Assembly: GCF_004001065.1 (NCBI RefSeq)
Contig: NZ_BIML01000011.1
Coordinates: 1 to 64,000 of the forward strand
From: Paenibacillus xylaniclasticus
GTDB taxonomy: Bacteria; Bacillota; Bacilli; Paenibacillales; Paenibacillaceae
Direction of reading: 5' to 3'
DNA length: 64,000 nucleotides
Notes under the pieces: generated by a model
What the model saw: only the letters and a program-made list of their open reading frames with translations
What the model was told of the DNA's origin: nothing
Database searches by the model: none
Position numbers and translations under genes: made by a program
Shown: positions 8,528-16,114 of the stretch, one piece after another
How the letters are laid out: each line of letters starts with the position of its first letter
Numbering within the stretch: the first letter of the stretch is position 1

Positions 8528-10770
8528 GCGCAGTGAATACGTATCCGACTAGACTCCCTTTCGTGTCCGAAGCACGCGCATTCGCCCTGCACTTCCTGCT
8601 CGAATGCCGGCTCCTAATCCGACTCAGGTGGCCTCTACTGCTGCCTCTTGGCGCAGGCGCTTGGATTCTGCTCGCTCTCTTAGCGCCTGGCGACGCTTTG
8701 CCGCCGGCGAACTATTTTGCCGAAGCCGCCGAGCAGCATGCGATCGTACAATCGTTATCCGCGCTCATCCCCGCACTGCTCGGCGTCCTGCTAATGCGCC
8801 GCGATCTTATGAGCGGGCAGTTTGATTGGTCGTTCAATACGCCACTTCCGAACCTTGGTCTGGTTCTGGCCAAATTCGCCGCAGGTCTCGCATACATGTG
8901 CTTGTATATTATCAGCATCGCTGCTGGGGATGCGGCAGCTGCCATACGATACAGCATTGCACCAGAGAGCATCATGCAGGAGATGTGCTGGCTGGCGCTG
9001 CATTATGGAATCAGCTATGCCATTACACTCGCATTAGGCATGCTGCTCGGCGCATGGCTGCCCGGCCGGTTCGCCTTTCCGATTGCGTTCCTCGGGTGGG
9101 TATTCGGCGCCTTCTTCCTACAGGTCATCGCTTTACAAGGGACCCGCTGGTATTTGCTGAAGGCATTCATGCTCGTCCACCTGCTTACGAATAGCCCGTC
9201 TTACGGCAACGATGCATGGGCGCCATCTCTCTATTGGCAAGAATATGGGCGGCTCTCTCTATTCGTAGCTGCCTTCGGTTTGTTTATGCTCACGGCCGCT
9301 GCGGCTGCTGTATCGCGAATTCGTCCCGCTGCTCATGACCGAAGACCTGTGGCAGGTGTCGCTGCGGCCCTGCTGCTGTCTCTGGCAGCAGCAATTCCAT
9401 ATGGACTCATGTGGTCTGACCGGTACGAGCATATGCGCATCATCCGCAGTGCTTCACCATCCTATCAGGAATTGCGACTGCATGACTCTTTCATATTCCG
9501 GATGGACACAATGACGATCAAGGCAACGCGTACGGATGACGACATGCTGGAGGCAGAAGCGATCGCCGTTATCCCGCTGAAGGACGGCAAGCCCATTCCG
9601 GCTGCTGAGAGCATATCGCAGGTTATACAGCCGGAAGACGGGAGCCTCTCCTTCCTGCTTCATCCTGCCCTGCAAGTCGATTCCGTACGATGGGATGGCA
9701 CATCGGCCGACTGGTGGCGAGAAGGCGACCGCGTCAACGTCACCATTCCTGACCAATTGTCACATGACAGCGCTGCGATTGAATTCCGTTATAAAGGGCA
9801 GATCAATGATTGGGCTCGATCCGGTAACGCAGAAGGCTATTGGGCCTTTATTCATGGAAGCTCGGTATTTTTGCCGGCGTCGGTCGGCTGGTACCCGCTT
9901 CCCGGAGGAGACAGTTTATTTTTCAAAGGCTTTTCATCTCATGAGGCGCCTGGCGACTATGTCAATCGAATGGATATCACCTTGCATACATCAGCCGATT
10001 TTGACGTAACGCTGAGCGGATTTGACGGGCCGCTGTTCGCCAGCTTGCCTTCCTCCGATTCCGAACAAACGTCAGCCTCCTCTCGTCATTTTGCCGGACG
10101 CGGGGCACATGGCTTCGACTTGATTGGCGGACGATTCGTCTCCGTCAATTATCAAGGCCAGCCATCTGGCATTGTCACAACCGAAGGAAGCTTAAAGCGC
10201 GGCACTCTTCTGCTGAAGCAGCTGAGCGAGTTGAAAGCTTATTACGATAGCTGGCTGCCTCGACCGATTGAGCTGCCTCAGCAAATATGGATCAATTCCA
10301 TATTCACCGTGACGCCGGGCACTAGCTGGGGAAACAGTACGGTCTGGAATGATACTGTAATTTTATCCGAGAACGGCCCTGATTCATATATAGACGATAT
10401 TCAGCTTGCAGCTAACATGATGCTGTTCGGCGACTTGGATCGAAGCGCAGACAGCTGGAGTCCGGATGCGGCGGCCGAGCCTTCGATATTGTTCGAGATA
10501 CGTAACGCTATTCGGATGATGTATCATCTCGAACGGCCATCAGCTGTACCGCTTGAGACTCAAGCAAGCTCGAAGCAGTGGCAAACGATCAAAGAAAAGA
10601 TCAACCAGTCGATACAGGACGGGCACATCGATCAGGTCAAACAGGTGCTTGGTCGTCTATGGGCACAATATGATGGTTTGCAATCGCCGACAGGGCAAGC
10701 AATTCCACTTAAACAGACGATTACGATGCAGGATTGGAATAATGCTTGGGACGAGGAGATGGAACGATGA
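8524..10770 (+). CDS. Large ABC-type permease with C-terminal extracytoplasmic domain
   Basis: About 748 aa, start at the ATG overlapping the ATPase stop codon. The N-terminal 290 residues hold roughly six or seven membrane helices in ABC-2 permease style. The last helix (about residue 280-298) is followed by roughly 440 residues that should lie outside the membrane. This part has stretches resembling the N-terminal beta domain and linker of M1-type aminopeptidases (VDSVRWDG, IEFRYKGQINDW, VGWYPLPGG). No HExxH zinc motif was found, so if related it is probably inactive. Its 3' end overlaps the ECF sigma factor start (ATGA). Function and substrate are unknown. Confidence 0.75.
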   Translation: MSAVNTYPTRLPFVSEARAFALHFLLECRLLIRLRWPLLLPLGAGAWILLALLAPGDALPPANYFAEAAEQHAIVQSLSALIPALLGVLLMRRDLMSGQFDWSFNTPLPNLGLVLAKFAAGLAYMCLYIISIAAGDAAAAIRYSIAPESIMQEMCWLALHYGISYAITLALGMLLGAWLPGRFAFPIAFLGWVFGAFFLQVIALQGTRWYLLKAFMLVHLLTNSPSYGNDAWAPSLYWQEYGRLSLFVAAFGLFMLTAAAAAVSRIRPAAHDRRPVAGVAAALLLSLAAAIPYGLMWSDRYEHMRIIRSASPSYQELRLHDSFIFRMDTMTIKATRTDDDMLEAEAIAVIPLKDGKPIPAAESISQVIQPEDGSLSFLLHPALQVDSVRWDGTSADWWREGDRVNVTIPDQLSHDSAAIEFRYKGQINDWARSGNAEGYWAFIHGSSVFLPASVGWYPLPGGDSLFFKGFSSHEAPGDYVNRMDITLHTSADFDVTLSGFDGPLFASLPSSDSEQTSASSRHFAGRGAHGFDLIGGRFVSVNYQGQPSGIVTTEGSLKRGTLLLKQLSELKAYYDSWLPRPIELPQQIWINSIFTVTPGTSWGNSTVWNDTVILSENGPDSYIDDIQLAANMMLFGDLDRSADSWSPDAAAEPSILFEIRNAIRMMYHLERPSAVPLETQASSKQWQTIKEKINQSIQDGHIDQVKQVLGRLWAQYDGLQSPTGQAIPLKQTITMQDWNNAWDEEMER

Positions 10771-11348
10771 CAGACGACGAGCTCGTGCAAGGAATGGCTC
10801 GTGGGGAACAGGCGTGCTTCGAAGCATTCGTAGGACGGCACCACGCGCCTTTATCCGGCTATTTGCAAAGACAGCTTAGAAATAAGCAGAAAGCGGAGGA
10901 TTTCGTTCAAGAAACGTTTCTCCGGCTGATCAAACAGCTGCAAAGCCGTTCGATACCAGATAATCCGCAAGCCTGGCTCTATCGGGTCGCCCTGAATTTG
11001 TGCCGGGACTATTGGAAAAGCTCGCAATTTCAGACCGACAACCGGCTAATGGCGGAGCTGCCTGAGCAGCAGGATATGCGCACCTCCGTTGTCGAGCTTG
11101 CTGAACGGCAGGAGACGCGTCAAGAAGTGATCCGGTCATTAGACGAACTGCCCGACGTACAGAAGCAGATCGTCATGCTCCGGTTTTTTCAAGATTTGAA
11201 GCTGCAGGATATTGCCGAGACGATGCAGCTGCCACTCGGCTCCGTTAAGACCCATCTATACAAAGGATTACGCAAGCTGCAAACGATTCTTAAGCCTGAA
11301 ACAGCTGAACCTAAGCGTAACCATACAAAAGGAGGGAGGCACGCATGA
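10767..11348 (+). CDS. ECF-type RNA polymerase sigma factor
   Basis: About 193 aa. Region 2 (FVGRHHAPLSGYLQRQLRNK, then AEDFVQETFLRLIKQL and AWLYRVALNLCRDYWK) and region 4 (LDELPDVQKQIVMLRFFQDL, DIAETMQLPLGSVKTHLYKG) are clear, with no region 3, as in ECF factors. It is translated from an ATG overlapping the permease stop and itself overlaps the next gene start by 4 bp. It sits in the middle of an ABC transport operon. No classical zinc-binding anti-sigma gene is adjacent; the downstream membrane protein is the only local candidate for that role. Promoter specificity is unknown. Confidence 0.9.
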   Translation: MTDDELVQGMARGEQACFEAFVGRHHAPLSGYLQRQLRNKQKAEDFVQETFLRLIKQLQSRSIPDNPQAWLYRVALNLCRDYWKSSQFQTDNRLMAELPEQQDMRTSVVELAERQETRQEVIRSLDELPDVQKQIVMLRFFQDLKLQDIAETMQLPLGSVKTHLYKGLRKLQTILKPETAEPKRNHTKGGRHA

Positions 11349-12154
11349 GTATGCCAAACGATGATGAATTGAAACAGTTGGAGCTCGAACTTAGCGATTC
11401 GTTAAAGTCATACCATGTTACACCCGTACAATCTGGCGATACGGCCAGACTGCTGCAATCACTTCAACCCGCCTTCAATGAGCTTGTAGCTGCTGCCGTT
11501 CCCGCCGCGAGTCAGCAAGAGGCCGCATCCCAAAAGCCTCGAGTCTCGTTAGGCCGGCTCATTCGCAGTCAGATTAGAGCCTATTCCCGCGCCTATTGGG
11601 CTGCGAGCGCAGCACTATTCGTTATGCTGCTATTCATGGTCGAGCGTCTCGGTTTAGCTTCATCTTCCGATGTATCCTCATCGTTCACGATTCTAATGCC
11701 CGCAGCGCTGCTCGGTGGACTGCTGTACAGCTTCCGCACATGGAACCGGGAGATGCGAATGGTCGAGAGTATTTCGCCTTATCCTCCCGCTCTGCTGCTG
11801 CTGGCGCGTTCATTGATTGTCACCGGCGTGAACGTCGTTCTAGGTGTTGCAGCTACTTTGTATATGGAATGGACCGATGCCCGATTCGATGCGCTGTCCT
11901 TCTTGACTGGCTGGCTGTCGCTCTACCTGTTAATCAGCGGTCTGGTCGCTAATATTATGCTGCGCAAAGGACTAAAGCCCGCATTTATTAGCGGCATCGT
12001 GCTTTGGTTCATCTGGAACTACGGCAACACTTACATTCGCTCGGACCAAGCCGTCGCAATCAGCGGCCAAGCTGAGCTTGCAGCACTATTTGTCGGCTTA
12101 GCGCTGTTGTTCGCCGCTTATCGACGCAGTCTCGGCATCCGCGAAATCAAATAA
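11345..12154 (+). CDS. Six-helix membrane protein, possible permease or sigma regulator
   Basis: About 269 aa, not assigned to a named family. A cytoplasmic N-terminal part of about 80 residues (acidic start, then GRLIRSQIRAYSRAYW) is followed by about six hydrophobic helices to residue 260. The helical part could be an ABC permease partner for the ATPase encoded next (12184). The position directly after the ECF sigma factor with a 4-bp overlap, and the soluble N-terminal tail, also allow a membrane anti-sigma role. I see no HxxxCxxC zinc motif. Both roles are inference. Confidence 0.65.
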   Translation: MSMPNDDELKQLELELSDSLKSYHVTPVQSGDTARLLQSLQPAFNELVAAAVPAASQQEAASQKPRVSLGRLIRSQIRAYSRAYWAASAALFVMLLFMVERLGLASSSDVSSSFTILMPAALLGGLLYSFRTWNREMRMVESISPYPPALLLLARSLIVTGVNVVLGVAATLYMEWTDARFDALSFLTGWLSLYLLISGLVANIMLRKGLKPAFISGIVLWFIWNYGNTYIRSDQAVAISGQAELAALFVGLALLFAAYRRSLGIREIK

Positions 12155-12183
12155 TCCGGCGCGCCGGAGAAGGAGGCTTTCTC

Positions 12184-13065
12184 TTGCTGCTGGAAATGCA
12201 CAATGTACAATGGCAATACGGGGGCAAATCACCGTTTCGGCTCACCGTGCCAAGACTAACACTCCGGACGGGCATTACGCTGCTTGTCGGCCATAACGGC
12301 GCAGGCAAAACATCTCTGCTGCAGCTGCTATCCACCGTCTCGCTGCCTGATGCCGGTACGATCAGCTACGATGGCTGGACATGTGCCAACCATCTGCCCG
12401 AGATCCGCTCCCAAATCGGCTACGTGCCGACCGGCATCGAGCTGTACGAGCAGTTAACGACGATTAAGCTGCTCCGATATATGGAGCAGCTTAAAGGGTT
12501 CAGCGGCTCCGTCGAGGCGAATCGGGTAATCAACGCCTTTCAGCTTGAGCCTTATCGTACACGCAAAATAAAAACGCTCCCTCACGGCATCCGGCAGCGG
12601 ATCGCACTAGCGCAAGCGTGGATCGGAAATCCTTCTTATCTGCTATTAGACGAGCCGCTCAATGCGCTTGATGCCATTGAACGGCTGCGATTCATCCGAT
12701 ACTTGGCTGCTTATGCTCAGCAACGAATCGTCATCATTTCCACTCATGAGCTTAATGAATGGGAGGGTTGGGCGCAGCGGATCGTATGGCTCACCGATGG
12801 CCGTCCTTCCTTCGACAGCTCTGCAGCCGACTGGACAAGCGGGCTGCCGAAGCGTGTATGGGAAGGTATCGTCGCTGCCGACGTCTACCGTGAGCTTCCG
12901 GCCAGCGCCGTTATCGACGTACGTCCCATGCAGAATCAGCAATTTGCTGTACGGGTTATAGCAGAACAACGTCCGTCCCCTGCCTTCATCGAGCAAATTC
13001 CGACATTGGAAGACGCCTATTTCATCCGCAGCCGGTCTGCCGCTGCTTCTAGACAAGCGATCTAA
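12184..13065 (+). CDS. ABC transporter ATP-binding protein (second in operon)
   Basis: About 293 aa. Walker A GHNGAGKTS, Q-loop area IGYVPTGIELYEQLT, a signature-like stretch LPHGIRQRIALAQAW (HGIRQ rather than canonical LSGGQ), Walker B YLLLDEPLNALDAIER and switch His (IISTHELNEW) are seen. Initiation is at TTG (12184), supported by GAAGGAGG 7 nt upstream; the first ATG is four codons later. It belongs to the 7664-13065 operon and probably energises the six-helix protein. Its stop codon overlaps that of the convergent VWA lipoprotein gene, leaving no room for a separate terminator. Confidence 0.88.
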   Translation: MLLEMHNVQWQYGGKSPFRLTVPRLTLRTGITLLVGHNGAGKTSLLQLLSTVSLPDAGTISYDGWTCANHLPEIRSQIGYVPTGIELYEQLTTIKLLRYMEQLKGFSGSVEANRVINAFQLEPYRTRKIKTLPHGIRQRIALAQAWIGNPSYLLLDEPLNALDAIERLRFIRYLAAYAQQRIVIISTHELNEWEGWAQRIVWLTDGRPSFDSSAADWTSGLPKRVWEGIVAADVYRELPASAVIDVRPMQNQQFAVRVIAEQRPSPAFIEQIPTLEDAYFIRSRSAAASRQAI

Positions 13066-14357
13066 GCGGCACGGCAATACCGGTTGATAATATCGACAAG
13101 AAGCTTATTAAGCGGCTTCACCTCGTATTCCCCGACAGCCGGTTTCAAATGCTCGTTGCCGACACCGCTGTGATCGGTCAGAAAAATATAGGTGCCGCCT
13201 GTTGCGACTGACATGTAACGCATCAAATGCTCAGTTGCGATATCGACGCCGCTGGAGGCGACCGGAATAATCCGGATGCCTTCCCCAGCCGCGCGCTCCG
13301 TCAGTTGATGCAGTCGCTCAATAACAGACTTCTCGTGATGCGGCGGCGCATCCATTACAAGAAACAGCATACGCGCAAGCGCTTCTTTGCTCCATTCATG
13401 TTCCTCGATCGCATTCTCCAGCGCCTGCTCCACTGCCTCCGGATAATCGCCCCCTCCACGCGCTTTTTGATCCGCGATTTGATTCACGGCTTCATCAACA
13501 TTCCGCGTGAATGGATACGGCTTTACCGTATATTCATCGTATACGTCGCGATAGAAGTTCGGGCTGATCCTTAGGTCCAGCTGGTTATGATTGTCTTGCT
13601 CCACCTGGTTAATTACGTCCTTAAGCTCCGCCTCTAAGTACTGCAGCTCGTCTGCCATCGAGCCCGTCGTATCGACGACCAGCATCAGATCGACCAGCAT
13701 GGAAGGCTGTACCGCCTCATCCATCTTGATCTCCATAACTCGGCCATCCTTCACCTCGACGTTCTCGTATCGCTTCAGCTGCTGACCTGCCTTTACGCTC
13801 AGACTGTACTTGACACTCCCGCCCTGCTCCTCGAATAAATAAGGGAACAAATATGCCGTGCCCGACGCATTCGTCCGAGCCGTCCAGCCTCTCTGGTCAT
13901 TGTCTCGACTTAACGTTACAATCGCATCTGCAACGGGCTTGCCTGCACCCGTTACCTGTACCTCCAACCGGCGAAAATCATAAAACTTCCAATACGGCAT
14001 ATATTCGCCGCCCTCACGAGATTGCATCAGGTCGTTCCAGCGGCTCCACTCTTGGTTGTCATCCCATTCGCCAGCCGTCAGAATGCCTGCATCCGGCAGC
14101 GAGCTTTCATTAGTTCCTCTACTGCCACTCGTTCGGCCTGAAGAGCCTCCAGGCAATGCCCCAGGCTCCTCTGAGGCTGCTGCTGCTTCGCCATCTCTAG
14201 CTGAACTGTCATTCGCCTCGTGTATCGTCTTGGCCTCAGAGCCCTCAGATCTGGCCCTACTGACATTGCTATCCCGATCCGATGATGAACAAGCTTGAAG
14301 CATAACGACTGCAAGAATCATGAGTAAGTAAAAAATCTTGTGGACTTTTACCATCAT
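13062..14357 (-). CDS. VWA-domain lipoprotein
   Basis: About 431 aa. A lipoprotein signal with lipobox LQAC lies near residue 23 (LMILAVVMLQACSSSD), followed by a low-complexity Ser/Glu/Gly linker to about residue 95. A carboxypeptidase-regulatory-like beta segment comes next (VQVTGAGKPVADAIVTLSRD). A von Willebrand A domain follows with a MIDAS motif (LMLVVDTTGSM) and a second acidic site (LFLVMDAPPH). It should be exposed on the outer face of the membrane. Function unknown; VWA domains bind metal-dependent ligands or partners. It is convergent with the ABC operon, the stop codons overlapping. GGGGG precedes a tandem ATGATG start. Confidence 0.82.
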   Translation of the reverse strand: MMVKVHKIFYLLMILAVVMLQACSSSDRDSNVSRARSEGSEAKTIHEANDSSARDGEAAAASEEPGALPGGSSGRTSGSRGTNESSLPDAGILTAGEWDDNQEWSRWNDLMQSREGGEYMPYWKFYDFRRLEVQVTGAGKPVADAIVTLSRDNDQRGWTARTNASGTAYLFPYLFEEQGGSVKYSLSVKAGQQLKRYENVEVKDGRVMEIKMDEAVQPSMLVDLMLVVDTTGSMADELQYLEAELKDVINQVEQDNHNQLDLRISPNFYRDVYDEYTVKPYPFTRNVDEAVNQIADQKARGGGDYPEAVEQALENAIEEHEWSKEALARMLFLVMDAPPHHEKSVIERLHQLTERAAGEGIRIIPVASSGVDIATEHLMRYMSVATGGTYIFLTDHSGVGNEHLKPAVGEYEVKPLNKLLVDIINRYCRAA

Positions 14358-14508
14358 ATAGACAGCCCCCTATGTTTGTTCTACTCCGATAGACGCAATT
14401 ATCTTAATCGATGTTGCAAATAAAAGGAAAGGCGAATACAATCGGTAAAGCGGCTCCAAAGCATGACAAGCAGAGGGGATATACATAACGAAAGGAGCAC
14501 GAATAGAT

Positions 14509-14832
14509 ATGGCAATTGAAACGATACCTCTTCAACAAATTTCGATAACAAGCAGCGATGGTACCACGAGGGAGCTCTCCTTCTTGTCTGCTGAATTGTT
14601 CATTGTGACCGAATTTGGCTCACGTCAATGGTACATTGATACGACCGAGGCTGGCCCAGTTGATTTGCTCGACCATTATTACACAAGTGATGAAATTAAA
14701 GTCCGCCTTGCGGCAGCTGCCGCGGATGGTCGTCAGTTCGAAGGTATAGCATACGTCCATTCGAATGTGCCGAAACAAGCGTGCGTCCTTCGCGGAGACG
14801 ATGAACTGCTGGAGAAAGGTCTGAAAGGATAG
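14509..14832 (+). CDS. Small conserved-looking protein of unknown function
   Basis: About 107 aa, soluble, no signal peptide and no membrane segment. AAAGGAG lies 10 nt before the ATG, which supports expression. The sequence has a mixed alpha/beta look (ETIPLQQISITSSDG, FIVTEFGSRQWYIDT, VHSNVPKQACVLRGDD) and one cysteine. I do not recognise the family. It is a single gene on the plus strand between the VWA lipoprotein and the aldolase-like gene. Confidence 0.6.
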   Translation: MAIETIPLQQISITSSDGTTRELSFLSAELFIVTEFGSRQWYIDTTEAGPVDLLDHYYTSDEIKVRLAAAAADGRQFEGIAYVHSNVPKQACVLRGDDELLEKGLKG

Positions 14833-14929
14833 AAAGGCTAAACCGCGAGAATTCCCAGCCTGGGCTGAACAGCCTATACATAATGCCGCCCTGCATGGTT
14901 TGGTGCGTCGACGGTGGCTGCACGACAAA

Positions 14930-14969
14930 GAGGCCGTCCCTTCGCCTGTTGGCGAATGGGACAGCCTCT
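14930..14969 (-). terminator. Terminator after the aldolase-like gene
   Basis: A long hairpin pairs GAGGC, GTCCC and TTCGCC (14930-14946) with GGCGAA, GGGAC and GCCTC (14951-14968), with small bulges. On the minus strand it is followed by TTTG. It starts 9 bp beyond the aldolase stop codon and could also act on the plus strand (CTCTTCATGTTT). Confidence 0.6.
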
Positions 14970-14977
14970 CTTCATGT

Positions 14978-15943
14978 TTATTTGCTATGGGCAACTTCCG
15001 GTGTTGTGAGACGATCGTAGAAATCGACCACCTGGTCTCTCTTCTCGACATCATTGCGCTGTGCCATTGCGGAGCGTGGATGCTCGTCCAGCATTCCCGT
15101 AATCATGTATTCCATGATGTAGCCCCACTCTTCTTTCTGGCGGAGAGGAAGCATGTGCTTCTCGATCATGTCGAGCACTGGACGAACGTTATACTTCGGA
15201 TTCGGCAAGTGTGCGACGAGCAGCTCCGTATTGCAGTTGCCTGCAGCACGGCCCATGCCGTACACGGATGCATCAAGCAGCTCTACGCCGTGATCGACTG
15301 CCACAAGCGTGTTCGCGAATGCAAGCTGCATATTGTTATGTGTGTGTACGCCGAGACGCTTGTTCGGCAGATGCTCTTTGAACTTGTCTACCAAATAAGC
15401 CATATCGTTCGGCTTCAGGCTGCCGTACGAATCGACAACATAAACAATATCGACGACGCTCTCGCGAATAAGCTGGAACGCATCGATCAGTTGGTTCTCC
15501 ATGACGTTGGAGAGAGCCATAATGTTCAACGTCGTCTCATAGCCCCGGTCGTGGAACAGCTGTACTAGCTCCAGCGCCTTGTCCACATCTTGGATGTAGC
15601 ATGCGACGCGGATAAGGTCAAGCAAGCTCTCGCTGCGCGGGAGAATATCGCTCTCGTCAACGCGGCCGATGTCGACTAGCGCTGACAGCTTCGTATTGCC
15701 TTTATTCGGAATGACCTTACGGAGAAAGTCATCGTCCAAGAAACGCCATGGGCCGGCAGTATCTGCGCCCTTCAGCAGCTTCGGCGAATTTTTATATCCA
15801 ATTTCCATGTACTCTACGCCTGCTTCGTTCAGGCTGTTGTACAGATGTTGAACGAATTCGACGCTGAAATCCCAATTGTTGACGAGTCCGCCGTCGCGGA
15901 TCGTACAGTCGACGATTTTGCAGTTGCTAGACTTTGCATTCAT
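14978..15943 (-). CDS. HMGL-like aldolase domain protein
   Basis: About 321 aa. The fold is that of the DmpG/HMG-CoA lyase/isopropylmalate synthase TIM barrel. The catalytic motif DCTIRDGG lies near residue 12. The metal-binding region LGVHTHNNMQLAFANTLVAV and the following Gly-rich turn (VYGMGRAAGNCNTELLVAHL) are present. No C-terminal regulatory domain of LeuA is present, and no acetaldehyde dehydrogenase partner is nearby, so 4-hydroxy-2-oxovalerate aldolase is not supported by context. AAGGAG precedes the ATG. It stands alone, with its own terminator. The substrate is unknown. Confidence 0.8.
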   Translation of the reverse strand: MNAKSSNCKIVDCTIRDGGLVNNWDFSVEFVQHLYNSLNEAGVEYMEIGYKNSPKLLKGADTAGPWRFLDDDFLRKVIPNKGNTKLSALVDIGRVDESDILPRSESLLDLIRVACYIQDVDKALELVQLFHDRGYETTLNIMALSNVMENQLIDAFQLIRESVVDIVYVVDSYGSLKPNDMAYLVDKFKEHLPNKRLGVHTHNNMQLAFANTLVAVDHGVELLDASVYGMGRAAGNCNTELLVAHLPNPKYNVRPVLDMIEKHMLPLRQKEEWGYIMEYMITGMLDEHPRSAMAQRNDVEKRDQVVDFYDRLTTPEVAHSK

Positions 15944-16060
15944 ACGATTACTGCTCCTTATCGTTTATCAAAAGTTCTTTTTTTTCCATCATACTTGAAA
16001 AGAGGGCGGAACGCAAAACATATATCACCTACATTCGCGATTCAGAGTCCCTTAGAACAC

Positions 16061-16103
16061 AAGGTTGGGCGAAAACAATAGGCTTGTTTTCTGTCCAACC
16101 TTC
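16061..16103. repeat. Dispersed intergenic hairpin repeat, copy 1
   Basis: AAGGTTGGGCGAAAACAATA is followed by GGCTTGTTTTCTGTCCAACCTT, forming a hairpin (AAGGTTGG with CCAACCTT, GAAAACAA with TTGTTTTC). A closely similar hairpin occurs at 52589-52630. It lies between the aldolase-like gene and the end of the beta-mannosidase gene. It may act as a terminator or be a small mobile repeat; on the minus strand no T run follows. Confidence 0.65.
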
Positions 16104-16114
16104 ATGCTCTATGC

